Assembly: GCF_946480185.1 (NCBI RefSeq)
Contig: NZ_CAMLIG010000054.1
Location: forward strand, 1 to 11,081
From: an uncultured Pedobacter sp.
GTDB lineage: Bacteria > Bacteroidota > Bacteroidia > Sphingobacteriales > Sphingobacteriaceae
DNA: 11,081 nucleotides
Reading direction: 5' to 3'
A program made the position numbers and the translations under genes. How positions within the stretch are numbered: the stretch's first letter is position 1; the number at the start of each line of letters is the position of its first letter. The notes below the pieces were generated by a model. The model had not been told where the DNA came from. It worked only from the letters and a program-made list of their open reading frames with translations, and searched no databases. This document shows positions 1 to 7,115 of the stretch, piece after piece.

Positions 1-489
1 ATGACAGACAATTTTATTATTAGAAAAGGGCAACTTAACGACTTAATAGAACTTCAAAAATTGTATGTGGATACTATTACCGAAATATGCAAAGCCGACT
101 ACGATAATGAACAAATTGACGCGTGGACGTCTGACACTAAAAACAACCCAAACAAACAACGTTGGCAAGACATTTTAACAAATCAATTTGTTTTGGTTGC
201 TCAAAAAGACAACAAAATTGTTGGCTTTGCTACACTTGACAAAGGTAATTATATTGATCTTTTTTACGTTCACAAAGACTACCAAAGACAAGGCATTGCG
301 AACAAGCTTTGCGCAGACGTTGTAACCGAGGCAAAACGAGAACAACAAAGAGTTTTAACTTCTGACGTTAGTAAAACCGCAAGACCATTTTTTGAGAAAA
401 ATGGCTTCAAAGTTTTGAAAGAGCAAATTGTAAACAAAAAAGGAATAAAATTGGTAAACTATAAAATGACGAAAACGATTGACGTATAA
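1..489 (+). CDS. GNAT-family N-acetyltransferase (YafP-like)
   Basis: A 162-residue cytoplasmic protein with the fold of acetyl-CoA-dependent N-acetyltransferases. The acetyl-CoA pyrophosphate-binding loop (motif A) is visible as QRQGIA at residues 95-100, just after the beta-4 strand IDLFYV. The late GNAT signature FFEKNGFKV lies at about 130-138. The N-terminal half, with IRKGQLNDL at the start and the AW(T)-type stretch around residue 41, resembles the YafP-like subgroup. The acceptor substrate cannot be told from sequence. The ATG is the first base of the window; beta-1 begins at about residue 6, so the gene is probably complete, although an upstream start cannot be excluded. The gene is strikingly AT-rich, with many AAA and AAC codons, unlike the operon at the right end. 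It is followed by a repeat-like spacer and a small hydrolase, a context typical of exchangeable accessory genes. Confidence 0.85.
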   Translation: MTDNFIIRKGQLNDLIELQKLYVDTITEICKADYDNEQIDAWTSDTKNNPNKQRWQDILTNQFVLVAQKDNKIVGFATLDKGNYIDLFYVHKDYQRQGIANKLCADVVTEAKREQQRVLTSDVSKTARPFFEKNGFKVLKEQIVNKKGIKLVNYKMTKTIDV

Positions 490-498
490 ATACCAGAA

Positions 499-540
499 CC
501 GCTAACACGGATTTGGCAAAAGTGGCATTTCAGTGCACCG
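499..540. other. Possible single arm of an interspersed inverted repeat
   Basis: The stretch starting CCGCTAACACGG and ending near TTTCAGTGCACCG follows the acetyltransferase stop by about 10 bases. It is less AT-rich than its flanks. From memory it resembles the GCTAAC...TTTGGC...CAGTGC half of long imperfect palindromes found between small accessory genes in Bacteroidota genomes. I see no matching second arm in this window, so it would be an orphan half-site. The resemblance is unverified recollection. What is directly visible is only the compositional change and the position between two cassette-like genes. Confidence 0.3.
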
Positions 541-652
541 CATCAACTTTTGTGGTAACTTAACAGAGAAAGTCAAAACGATAAAACACTACATTACAAA
601 ATCTTCGGTTAATAAAAAAGTTTCTCCTATTTTTCACCTACTCTTTAACAAA

Positions 653-1192
653 TTGAAACCCAAACTCATCATCCTCTCCGATTTATGGGGCAAAGCAAAA
701 TCCGAATGGACCGCTAATTATACCAATGAGCTGGAAAAATATTTCGACATCAGTTATTGCGATTGTTGCAAACTGGGAGAAATTGAGACTTCGACTTATA
801 CCGAAGAAAACCTACATCAGCAATTTGTAAATGGCGGTATAGAAAAAGCAGTGGAAAACCTATGCAAGTTAAAAACCGAGGCTTTTATTCTATTAGGGTT
901 TAGCGTTGGTGGTTATATCGCATGGAAAGCATCTTTAAATGGACTGCGTACAAACAATATTTTTGCGGTTTCATCCACACGGGTAAGGATAGAAAGCATA
1001 AAACCCACTGCTAACATTCATCTCTTTTTTGGTAAAAACGATGCCTATAAACCTACAGAAGATTGGTTTGATTCGTTAAACATTAAAAAACAGTTGATAG
1101 AAAATGAAGGACATGAGTTTTACAAAAACCCGGCTTTCGCTAAAAATTTAATCAAAGAAATCTTACTCCAAACAGAAAATCAAACTTCTTAA
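653..1192 (+). CDS. Small alpha/beta hydrolase (TTG start proposed)
   Basis: A small cytoplasmic alpha/beta-hydrolase with no signal peptide or membrane segment. Counting from the GTG at 533, the nucleophile elbow is GFSVGG with Ser124, a likely acid Asp170 lies in FGKND, and the catalytic His194 lies in EGHEFY. These are in the right order and spacing for a Ser-Asp-His triad. The substrate is unknown; the small size suits an esterase or serine-hydrolase-like role. The open frame runs back to a GTG at 533, giving 219 residues, but the first 40 residues are not hydrolase-like and their first codons lie inside the repeat-like spacer. The recognisable fold begins KPKLIILSDLWG, immediately after the TTG at 653, so I place the start there (179 residues). 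No ATG is available in frame before the fold and no clear ribosome-binding site is seen, so the start is uncertain and the original ATG may have been lost. Confidence 0.72.
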   Translation: MKPKLIILSDLWGKAKSEWTANYTNELEKYFDISYCDCCKLGEIETSTYTEENLHQQFVNGGIEKAVENLCKLKTEAFILLGFSVGGYIAWKASLNGLRTNNIFAVSSTRVRIESIKPTANIHLFFGKNDAYKPTEDWFDSLNIKKQLIENEGHEFYKNPAFAKNLIKEILLQTENQTS

Positions 1193-1220
1193 TTTTCCGT
1201 AACTTTAATCAAAATTATTG

Positions 1221-1237
1221 CCTCAGAAAAACTGAGG
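1221..1237 (+). terminator. Short perfect hairpin, weak terminator candidate
   Basis: CCTCAG, a five-A loop, then CTGAGG form a perfect 6-bp stem between the hydrolase stop (1192) and the next start (1256). There is no T-run after it on the + strand, so it is at best a weak intrinsic terminator for the hydrolase. It could instead be an RNA-stability or 5'-leader hairpin of the YoaK-family gene. Confidence 0.3.
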
Positions 1238-1255
1238 TGTTCCATAGCTCGAGAA

Positions 1256-1981
1256 ATGTTTAGGCACCAAGGCAAAAGCCGAACTTTAAAACATAACCTG
1301 CAAATTGCTTCGGTACTATCTTTTGTTGCGGGAATTGTAAACGTTGTTGGCTTTTTAGCTATTAAACAGCTTACTACAAATGTTACCGGTCATTTTGCAT
1401 TGTTTATTTACGATGTTGCCCATTTCGATTTCTGGAAAGGGACCATTTACTTTCTTTACATTTTCTCTTTTCTGGCGGGTTCATTTTCATCAAGTATGTT
1501 GATTGAAGAATTTAAAGAGAATAGGAAACTCAATGTTTTTGTTTTACCCACACTTATTGAATGCCTTATACTTATTTCTATTGCGGTAGCCAGTAATTTT
1601 ATAGCGCTAACCTATCCAAACCTAATTGCTTGCTTATTGCTTTTTTCGATGGGCTTACAAAATGCTTTTGTTACAAAAATATCTAATGCTGTGGTGAGAA
1701 CTACACATCTCACCGGACTTTTTACAGATTTAGGAATTGATCTTTCACATTTGTTCTTTCAAAAAACTGAGGCGCAAAGAGAAAAGTTGAAGTCTGCCAT
1801 TAAGCTAAGGATCTATATTATTTCCTTCTTTTTTACAGGCGGTTTAACGGGCGGTTTCCTTTATTCAAAACTTAACATGGAATTAAACAGTCTGATTTTC
1901 GCATCAGCTATTTTGCTATTCAGCCTGTTTTACGATGATTTTAGGTATAAACTGATAAAAACACAAAGAAGCCATCGTTAA
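1256..1981 (+). CDS. YoaK/DUF1275 family membrane protein
   Basis: A 241-residue integral inner-membrane protein of the DUF1275 (YoaK) family. About six hydrophobic segments are visible near residues 16-36, 62-84, 95-115, 121-140, 186-204 and 212-227. The family signatures are present: TTNVTGHFALF (40-50), SMGLQNA (131-137), RTTHLTG (148-154) and TDLGIDL (157-163). Length is usual for the family. Its biochemical function is not established; a transport-like role is often assumed. It starts at an ATG 63 bases after the hydrolase stop with a weak upstream purine stretch (CGAGAA). It ends 20 bases from the convergent M20 peptidase, with no obvious terminator between them. Confidence 0.9.
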   Translation: MFRHQGKSRTLKHNLQIASVLSFVAGIVNVVGFLAIKQLTTNVTGHFALFIYDVAHFDFWKGTIYFLYIFSFLAGSFSSSMLIEEFKENRKLNVFVLPTLIECLILISIAVASNFIALTYPNLIACLLLFSMGLQNAFVTKISNAVVRTTHLTGLFTDLGIDLSHLFFQKTEAQREKLKSAIKLRIYIISFFFTGGLTGGFLYSKLNMELNSLIFASAILLFSLFYDDFRYKLIKTQRSHR

Positions 1982-2001
1982 AAAATGCTTAAACAAACAG
2001 G

Positions 2002-3444
2002 CTAAATCCCCTTCATCAATTCATAATAAAATCCGATTCCCTTTTTAAACTCGGTTATTTTTATACGTTCGTTTACCCCGTGGAAACCTTCTGGATCTGT
2101 AAACGGAATAAACCTAAAAACCTGATTGGTGATATTTGCAAAATACCGGGCATCGGTTGCGCCCAATACCAAATAAGGAGCTACTACAATATCCTTTTTA
2201 TAAGCGCTGATGGTTTTTTGAATGTATTTAAAGCTTTCGCTTTCTACATCGGCAACCTGCTTTGGTTCATTTCCCTCACCTAAAGGGATAATTTGTATTT
2301 TATCATTTGCGATCACTTTTTTTACATGATCAATTACGTCCTGCCTAGTAACACCCGGCTGTGTCCTAAAATTTACCGTTGCTTCTGCCTCTCCGGGAAT
2401 TAGATTCTCTTTAACTCCTGCATTAAAAATAGTGGTTGCAGTGGTAGTTCTGATGGTTGCATTCCCCGCAGCAGATTTAGTAGCATAAGTACTTTTAATC
2501 ATCGGTGCAAACAACCATTGGTTTGCCATAGCCATTTTGCTTACAAAAGGCATTTCAGGTCCAATATAACTTAGAAAATTCTCGACAGTTTTGCCCAATT
2601 CGGCTTTAAAAGGATGTTCTTTTAAGGCAACAACCGCTTTTGCCATTTCGTCAATTGCTGTTTTTTCTTCGGGCATGGATGAATGCCCGCCCGGAATATT
2701 AATTTTTAGTTTTAAGGTTTGGTAGCCTTTTTCTGCAATGCCAACTACGGCGGCAGTTTTCTTTAAACCTGGCACTTTATATTCGGTAACAATTCCGCCT
2801 TCATCCAAAACAAAAGCCGGATCAATTTTACGGTCTTTAAAAAGCTGAGCCATCGTTTTAGCGCCTTTTAAGCCCATCACTTCTTCATCGTGACCAAACA
2901 CAAAATAAACATCCGCTTTAGGCACAAAACCTTCTTTAAGCAATTGCTCCGCTCCTTCCAACAAACCAATTAAGCTTCCTTTATCGTCAATTGCCCCTCG
3001 TCCGTAAATAAATCCATTTTTTATTGTGCCCGAAAAAGGATCTACATCCCAGTTGCTTTTCGTTGCTTCCTCAATAGGCACCACATCCTGGTGCGCCATT
3101 AAAATTACAGGTTTTGCTGTTGCCGATTTTCCTTTCCAATGTAAGATGAGACCAAAAGTATTTACCTTTTCTACTTCCATTTCACTAAAAACCAGTGGAT
3201 AGTTTTGCATTAAAAAAGCCTGAAATCCATAAAAAGCACTACTGTCCATTTTTGCTGGGTCGTCATAAGAAACAGTTTTAAAAGTGATTGCTTTTTGAAG
3301 ATGAAGAACGCATGAATCATTTAAAACCAATGGTTTATACGACTCAACTTCTACTTGTTTACTTTTGAACAGCAAGGTTTTTGTAAGTACCGTTATCACT
3401 AGCAACAGCAGAATAACTCCGATAATTTTCAGTAAATTTTTCAT
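2002..3444 (-). CDS. M20-family metallopeptidase, membrane-anchored (PM20D1/CPS1-like)
   Basis: A 480-residue di-zinc hydrolase of the M20/M25/M40 family, acting on dipeptides, N-acyl amino acids or related amides. The five metal ligands can be placed by motif: His118 in MAHQD, bridging Asp153 in AIDDKG, Glu188 in HDEE, Asp214 in VLDEGG and His455 in GFHG. Glu187 is the catalytic base and Asp120 the His-supporting residue. The dimerisation (lid) domain lies roughly between residues 235 and 370, including GGHSSMP at 252-257. An uncleaved hydrophobic segment at about 5-25 follows a short Lys-containing N-terminus, suggesting an inner-membrane anchor with the enzyme in the periplasm. This arrangement and length match the PM20D1/yeast CPS1-like branch. 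The gene is convergent with the YoaK-family gene and divergent from the small membrane protein. The exact substrate is not predictable. Confidence 0.9.
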   Translation of the reverse strand: MKNLLKIIGVILLLLVITVLTKTLLFKSKQVEVESYKPLVLNDSCVLHLQKAITFKTVSYDDPAKMDSSAFYGFQAFLMQNYPLVFSEMEVEKVNTFGLILHWKGKSATAKPVILMAHQDVVPIEEATKSNWDVDPFSGTIKNGFIYGRGAIDDKGSLIGLLEGAEQLLKEGFVPKADVYFVFGHDEEVMGLKGAKTMAQLFKDRKIDPAFVLDEGGIVTEYKVPGLKKTAAVVGIAEKGYQTLKLKINIPGGHSSMPEEKTAIDEMAKAVVALKEHPFKAELGKTVENFLSYIGPEMPFVSKMAMANQWLFAPMIKSTYATKSAAGNATIRTTTATTIFNAGVKENLIPGEAEATVNFRTQPGVTRQDVIDHVKKVIANDKIQIIPLGEGNEPKQVADVESESFKYIQKTISAYKKDIVVAPYLVLGATDARYFANITNQVFRFIPFTDPEGFHGVNERIKITEFKKGIGFYYELMKGI

Positions 3445-3525
3445 TATTGCTCAATTTACAAAATGAATTACAAATAACTAAGCACACATAAAAAAGTTCT
3501 TTGGCAATAAAATTGTTTTATCATC

Positions 3526-3532
3526 AGGAAAG
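3526..3532 (+). promoter_or_regulatory. Shine-Dalgarno-like site setting the start at 3540
   Basis: AGGAAAG lies about 8 bases before the ATG at 3540. The same frame could begin at a TTG at 3501, but that start lacks any such site and would add an N-terminal stretch unlike the rest of the protein. The site therefore favours the ATG. The 95-base spacer 3445-3539 must also hold the divergent promoters for this gene and for the M20 peptidase; I find no clean match to the Bacteroidota TTG / TAnnTTTG promoter. Confidence 0.5.
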
Positions 3533-3539
3533 CATCGCT

Positions 3540-3737
3540 ATGGAAAATCAAGAAGACGAAAACAGAAAATCTCCGGAAGGGATTGAACACGATTACAATA
3601 AACACCAAGAGCATCCGGCTCCATCAGAGGAAGCGGTAAACGAGAAAAACGAAAACGGTGGCGGACTGGCGTTAAAATGGATTATCCCGATATGTGTGGT
3701 GATCTTATTTATCATTTACTTCTTTGTTAGAAAATAA
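3540..3737 (+). CDS. Small single-pass membrane protein, function unknown
   Basis: A 65-residue protein. Residues 1-40 are hydrophilic and charged (rich in Glu, Asn, Lys and His, with several Pro) and probably disordered. A glycine run at 40-42 leads into one hydrophobic helix at about 47-62, ending in the positive tail FFVRK. This is a C-tail-anchored layout with the N-terminus predicted in the cytoplasm. I recognise no family. The ATG was chosen because of the AGGAAAG site upstream; the longer frame from 3501 (TTG, 78 residues) is less likely. It is transcribed away from the M20 peptidase and is followed by a 140-base AT-rich gap, so it is probably monocistronic. Confidence 0.65.
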   Translation: MENQEDENRKSPEGIEHDYNKHQEHPAPSEEAVNEKNENGGGLALKWIIPICVVILFIIYFFVRK

Positions 3738-3751
3738 ACGGCTTTTTAAAC

Positions 3752-3874
3752 GGTTTGATTCGATTTAAACTTCATAAAAAGACGTCCGAATTTTATTTTA
3801 TTGAAAACAGATTTGGTTTTGGATACAATAAAATGACACAAAATGGGGTTTAATTCTGATAACAAAATCAAACC
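3752..3874. repeat. Distant inverted repeat spanning the leader of the coiled-coil gene
   Basis: GGTTTGATT at 3752-3760 is the exact reverse complement of AATCAAACC at 3866-3874, the latter ending three bases before the ATG at 3878. If transcribed together the two arms could pair and cover the start region. The arms are only 9 bp and AT-rich, so chance is a fair explanation. Confidence 0.25.
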
Positions 3875-3877
3875 TTA

Positions 3878-4465
3878 ATGAAAAAGCACAATTTATTACC
3901 CATTTCATTGCTTGGCATTTTTCTTTTTTTTGGATTTTATGTGCAGGCGCAATCCATTAATGAGCAGTTTAAAACAGTGATCGACGGGTCAAACAATTAC
4001 CAGCAATACAAGGTAATTAATCAAACTCAAATTAAGACTTTATGGCGCAACACAATTGACAGCCTAAATAATAAGGAGGCGAAATACCGAGAAATTAGCC
4101 AACAACTTAACAGTCAAAAATCTGCTGTACAAAAACAACAGGCTGAACTTGCGAACAAAGAGAAAAGCTTACAAAAAACTTTAGAAAGTGCCAATGAAAT
4201 ATCACTTTTCGGGATTTTTTCGATTGAGAAAAGTAGCTACAGAATGTTGATGTGGGGATTGGTGCTTATTTTAGCAACATTGGTTGCGTTTTTCTACTTC
4301 TCTGCTCTTGTTGCCCGTAAAGAAGCAAAATACCGGATAAAACTATTTGAAGATGTGCAGGAAGAGTACAAAAACTACAAAATAAAGGCTAATGATATCG
4401 AGAAAAAACTCGCCCGAGCTTTGCAAGATGAGCGGAATAAACTGGCTGAATACAATATCCGCTAA
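3878..4465 (+). CDS. Exported coiled-coil membrane protein, function unknown
   Basis: A 195-residue protein with a Sec signal peptide at 1-24 (KK, hydrophobic core, then VQA before Gln25). A Gln/Lys/Glu-rich helical stretch at about 62-106 looks like coiled coil. A transmembrane helix lies at about 122-144, and a second charged helical stretch at 148-192 would be cytoplasmic. The periplasmic start contains NEQFKTVIDGSNNYQQYKVI. I recall Bacteroidota proteins with this layout and this N-terminal pattern being labelled tRNA (guanine-N1)-methyltransferase in databases. Nothing here resembles TrmD: there is no SPOUT knot region and the protein is membrane-bound, so I would not carry over that name. 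A structural or scaffold role at the envelope is inference only. The gene is followed directly by a strong terminator. Confidence 0.8.
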   Translation: MKKHNLLPISLLGIFLFFGFYVQAQSINEQFKTVIDGSNNYQQYKVINQTQIKTLWRNTIDSLNNKEAKYREISQQLNSQKSAVQKQQAELANKEKSLQKTLESANEISLFGIFSIEKSSYRMLMWGLVLILATLVAFFYFSALVARKEAKYRIKLFEDVQEEYKNYKIKANDIEKKLARALQDERNKLAEYNIR

Positions 4466-4470
4466 TCCTG

Positions 4471-4512
4471 AAAATAAGCCTTACAAAATTTAGCTATTGT
4501 AAGGCTTATTTT
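4471..4512. terminator. Bidirectional intrinsic terminator
   Basis: A perfect 16-bp stem (4471-4486 with 4497-4512) encloses a 10-base loop. The stem contains a GC-richer core (AAGCCTTAC / GTAAGGCTT) and ends in A-run/T-run arms, so on either strand the transcript leaves the hairpin through a U-rich tract. It begins 5 bases after the coiled-coil gene stop and lies 8 bases beyond the stop of the convergent PL6 gene. It can therefore end both the + strand gene and the whole - strand polysaccharide operon. Confidence 0.88.
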
Positions 4513-4520
4513 TAAAACAT

Positions 4521-5834
4521 TTACTTCAGCTGTACTTTAAATTGGGGTTTTTTCCAGTTCGGACCAATTTTTTCAGTCATCCAAAACGGAATTTTCTCTT
4601 TTCCTTTAACTTGGATAATTCCGTTTGATTTCACTAAACCTGTTTTTAAGGATTCAAAACCTTCACTGAGCGGAGCGCCTTTTACCTCGTTATTTTTAAT
4701 AGAAGCCACTTTTATATCCTCAGTATAAACAATTATTTTTGAAGGGTTAATTACTATATTATTCTGCAAAACCAAATTAATAGGCGGAACAACTCTGGTT
4801 GTATTTTTACCCGAACCTAAAACTATTGCCTCGTTACAATCAACAATCATATTGTTTTTAATAGACGCATTTTTCACCTGAAAATATTCATTGAGCTTTG
4901 GATTTTCTACTCCGTTCATTACCGAAATGGCCGCCCTCAAATCTGTACCGGTTAAGCCCTGCAAATAATTATCATGTACGTTTTGATTTTCACCAATAAC
5001 ACGGATACCACCGGTATTTTTAACCTTATTTCCGATGAAATAATTGCCTGCAACTTCCGAGTGGTTACCATGACGGAAAGTTACAGTGCCCACACATTCG
5101 TAAAACAAGTTGTTCAGAATATGGTTATGCCCAGATTTGATGGAGATAATCTCAGTTTCGCCATCACATTTATCGAAAATATTGTTTTCAACCGTGGCAA
5201 AGGAGTCAAACATGGACCATTCGCTGGTTCCGATACGGATAATTTCGCCTCCGTTTACACCTAAATCTGGCCTTGGACCAAAATAGTTATGGTCTATCTG
5301 CGAGTAGTTAGGCTTATCAGACAGCCAAATCACCAGCAATGTACCTTGATGGGTTTTACCAGAAAAAGAACAGTGGTCAACTCGGTTATGCGTTCCAAAT
5401 ACCGAAACCCATTTGTAATCTACAGTTTTATCGGGATGATTGTAATCAACAACGCTTGAGTTGGTTAATCTGCAGTTGTTGGAGCTTTTTGTAAAAGTAA
5501 TTACGGCATCCTTTTCCGAATGTCCATCGGCGAAAGCCAGACCATCTACCACCAAATAATCACCGTCAATCTTCAGCGTGGAATTACCGGACAAGATTAC
5601 TTCTCCCGGTTTTTCGGTGGTTAAAACGATAGGCTGTTGCGCTGATCCCTTGCCCTTAAAAACAAGCTGCTGGTTTTTCCAGTCGCCGTCTTTCATGATC
5701 ACTTTATCGCCCGGCAACAGCTTTAACGAGGCTATTTCTTGTGCATTACCCACTAAAAAATCTTTAGCATTTGCGCCCATTGCAAACAGCATACACAATG
5801 CTGTAAGCTTAAGCTTTTGAATTACGTTTTTCAT
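4521..5834 (-). CDS. PL6 polysaccharide lyase (chondroitinase B / alginate lyase family)
   Basis: A 437-residue exported lyase built as a single right-handed parallel beta-helix, with a Sec signal peptide at 1-23 (ANA before Lys24). PL6 enzymes cut uronic-acid linkages by Ca2+-assisted beta-elimination. The catalytic signature is intact: Glu226 and Glu228 in GETE as calcium ligands, Lys233 in SIKSG as the base, and Arg254 in TFRHG as the acid, exactly 21 residues after Lys233. This matches the Glu-x-Glu / Lys / Arg spacing of Pedobacter chondroitinase B (Lys250, Arg271). Asn194 in NGGE is the likely third calcium ligand. Repeated Asn-rich turns (NNIF, NNLF, NNMI, NNIV) are the helix ladder. 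The length suits the one-domain form rather than two-domain AlyGC-type enzymes. PL6 members act on dermatan sulfate or alginate and sequence alone does not decide between them. Start ATG lies 4 bases after the GH88 stop, suggesting coupled translation. Confidence 0.92.
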   Translation of the reverse strand: MKNVIQKLKLTALCMLFAMGANAKDFLVGNAQEIASLKLLPGDKVIMKDGDWKNQQLVFKGKGSAQQPIVLTTEKPGEVILSGNSTLKIDGDYLVVDGLAFADGHSEKDAVITFTKSSNNCRLTNSSVVDYNHPDKTVDYKWVSVFGTHNRVDHCSFSGKTHQGTLLVIWLSDKPNYSQIDHNYFGPRPDLGVNGGEIIRIGTSEWSMFDSFATVENNIFDKCDGETEIISIKSGHNHILNNLFYECVGTVTFRHGNHSEVAGNYFIGNKVKNTGGIRVIGENQNVHDNYLQGLTGTDLRAAISVMNGVENPKLNEYFQVKNASIKNNMIVDCNEAIVLGSGKNTTRVVPPINLVLQNNIVINPSKIIVYTEDIKVASIKNNEVKGAPLSEGFESLKTGLVKSNGIIQVKGKEKIPFWMTEKIGPNWKKPQFKVQLK

Positions 5835-5838
5835 TTCC

Positions 5839-7038
5839 CTATTGGATTACAGCCTGTTTGTTTTTTAAACGTTTTGCCCTGGTCATTGCTTCTAAATAAT
5901 AATAATCTGCATAGCTCAACGGTACGTCAACTTCACTGTTAGAAGGTTTGGAACCCGTACTGTGGATCAGGATAAAACCTTTATTTTCTCCGACTTTAGA
6001 GGTGTAGCCAGTTGCCAAATTTGTTAATATTTTTTCTGCCTTTTCCAGGTAATCATTGCCTGTTTTTGTGTAAGTACTCAACTCGAACAAAGCCGAGGAA
6101 ATCACCGCCGCTGCGGATGCGTCGCGGGGTTCATTCGGGATATTCGGTGCATCAAAATCCCAATAAGGCACTAAATCTGCGGGCATATTTTTATTGCCGA
6201 ACAGAAACTTAGCAACATTCTGCGCCTGCAATAAATATTTTGGGTCTTTGGTTTCACGATAACACATGGTATAGCCGTAAATTGCCCAGGCCTGTCCCCT
6301 AGCCCAAGCAGACGCATCGCTATATCCCTGATGGGTCTGTTTGTGTTCTACTTCGCCAGTTTCTGGATTATAATCTACCACATGCCAAGTGCTATAATCT
6401 TTACGGAAATGATTTTTCATGGTAGTGTTTGCATGTGCAACTGCTATTTTATAAAACGTGGAATCGCCGGACAGTTTTGTGGCCTCAAACAGCAGTTCGA
6501 GGTTAAGCATATTGTCAATAATCACCGGAAAATCCCATTTATCATCATGGTGGTCCCAACTGCGTATTGCGCCAACTTTTGGGTTAAAACGTGTTGCCAA
6601 GGTTTTTGCAGCCTGAATAATCACTTCTTTATCATGCTGGTTTTTGGTCAAACGGTAGGCGTTACCGAAACTGCAATATACTTTAAAGCCCATGTCATGG
6701 GTTGTTCCGTTGAACTTTTCCTTTTCTAAAGGGGCTGTAAACTTAATGGCCTGCTGTTTCCATTTGTCATCCTTGGTCAGTTCGTACAGGTACCAAAGCT
6801 CTCCCGGGAAAAAACCGCTTGTCCAGTCTTTTGACGGCACTAACTTGAGTTTACCGTTTTCCAAAGTACGCGGAGAAACCAATTGACCATTTTTGTTATC
6901 TGCTTTCGCTATTTCCTGAAGCATGAGCGTAGTCTGCATTTCTGCCTGACGGACTTCTTTTTTGAAGTGGAGTTTTTGGGAGCAACTGCTGAGGGTAATT
7001 GCTGTGAAAACTGTTGCTAATAGTTGATTGATTTTCAT
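5839..7038 (-). CDS. GH88 unsaturated glucuronyl hydrolase, lipoprotein
   Basis: A 399-residue (alpha/alpha)6-barrel enzyme that removes the 4,5-unsaturated uronic acid left by lyases at non-reducing ends, by hydrating the double bond. Compared with Bacillus UGL (Asp88, Asp149), the two key aspartates are Asp115 in THDMGF and Asp175 in IIDNMLNL, 60 apart. Other GH88 hallmarks are DWTSGFFPG (71-79), [12 protein letters not shown] (240-251), RDASAAA (305-311) and [10 protein letters not shown] near the C-terminus. The N-terminus ends in lipobox LSSC with Cys19, so it is a lipoprotein; no acidic surface-export signal follows the cysteine, so a periplasmic location is likely. The frame extends to a GTG at 7056, but the ATG at 7038 gives a normal lipoprotein signal (MKINQLL...) and is preferred. 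GH88 enzymes act on products of chondroitin, hyaluronan, gellan, xanthan or ulvan-type polymers. Alginate monomers do not normally need it. Confidence 0.92.
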   Translation of the reverse strand: MKINQLLATVFTAITLSSCSQKLHFKKEVRQAEMQTTLMLQEIAKADNKNGQLVSPRTLENGKLKLVPSKDWTSGFFPGELWYLYELTKDDKWKQQAIKFTAPLEKEKFNGTTHDMGFKVYCSFGNAYRLTKNQHDKEVIIQAAKTLATRFNPKVGAIRSWDHHDDKWDFPVIIDNMLNLELLFEATKLSGDSTFYKIAVAHANTTMKNHFRKDYSTWHVVDYNPETGEVEHKQTHQGYSDASAWARGQAWAIYGYTMCYRETKDPKYLLQAQNVAKFLFGNKNMPADLVPYWDFDAPNIPNEPRDASAAAVISSALFELSTYTKTGNDYLEKAEKILTNLATGYTSKVGENKGFILIHSTGSKPSNSEVDVPLSYADYYYLEAMTRAKRLKNKQAVIQ

Positions 7039-7085
7039 ATTTATTTTATTAACCACGAGTGCTCGGAGCTTACAGAGTTAAATGG

Positions 7086-7115
7086 ATTTTTTTATTTTTT
7101 ATTTTTTATTTTTTA
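7086..7115. repeat. Period-7 A/T microsatellite between PL38 and GH88 genes
   Basis: On the + strand one ATTTTTTT unit is followed by three perfect ATTTTTT units and a final AT. On the coding (-) strand this reads as an A6-T tandem that starts in the PL38 stop codon (7113-7115). It occupies part of the only sizeable gap in the operon, about 48 bases before the GH88 ATG. A-rich leaders raise translation initiation in Bacteroidota, and such short tandem repeats can vary in copy number. A role in tuning GH88/PL6 expression is inference. Confidence 0.7.

Noticed and set aside
499..620. Integron attC site after the acetyltransferase
   Set aside because: CGCTAAC is close to the RYYYAAC core, but no matching GTTRRRY core or second arm follows at a proper distance, and no integrase is present.
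533..652. 40-residue N-terminal extension of the hydrolase from the GTG at 533
   Set aside because: The translation is not hydrolase-like, begins inside the repeat-like spacer, and lies before the first fold strand; kept only as an alternative start.
1922..2003. Inverted repeat AGCCTGTTT ... AAACAGGCT at the YoaK/M20 convergence
   Set aside because: Arms of 9 bp lie over 60 bases apart, with the left arm inside the YoaK coding sequence; no T-run, so not a convincing terminator.
5578..5820. Open frame on the + strand inside the PL6 gene
   Set aside because: It is antisense to a well-supported PL6 gene and shows no domain or signal; a shadow frame. The same applies to + strand frames at 4974-5264, 6012-6886, 7615-8022, 8554-8847, 9181-9612 and 2080-2283.
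7039..7056. GTG start for GH88 giving six extra residues
   Set aside because: The ATG at 7038 begins a standard lipoprotein signal; the extra MVNKIN adds nothing and would weaken it.
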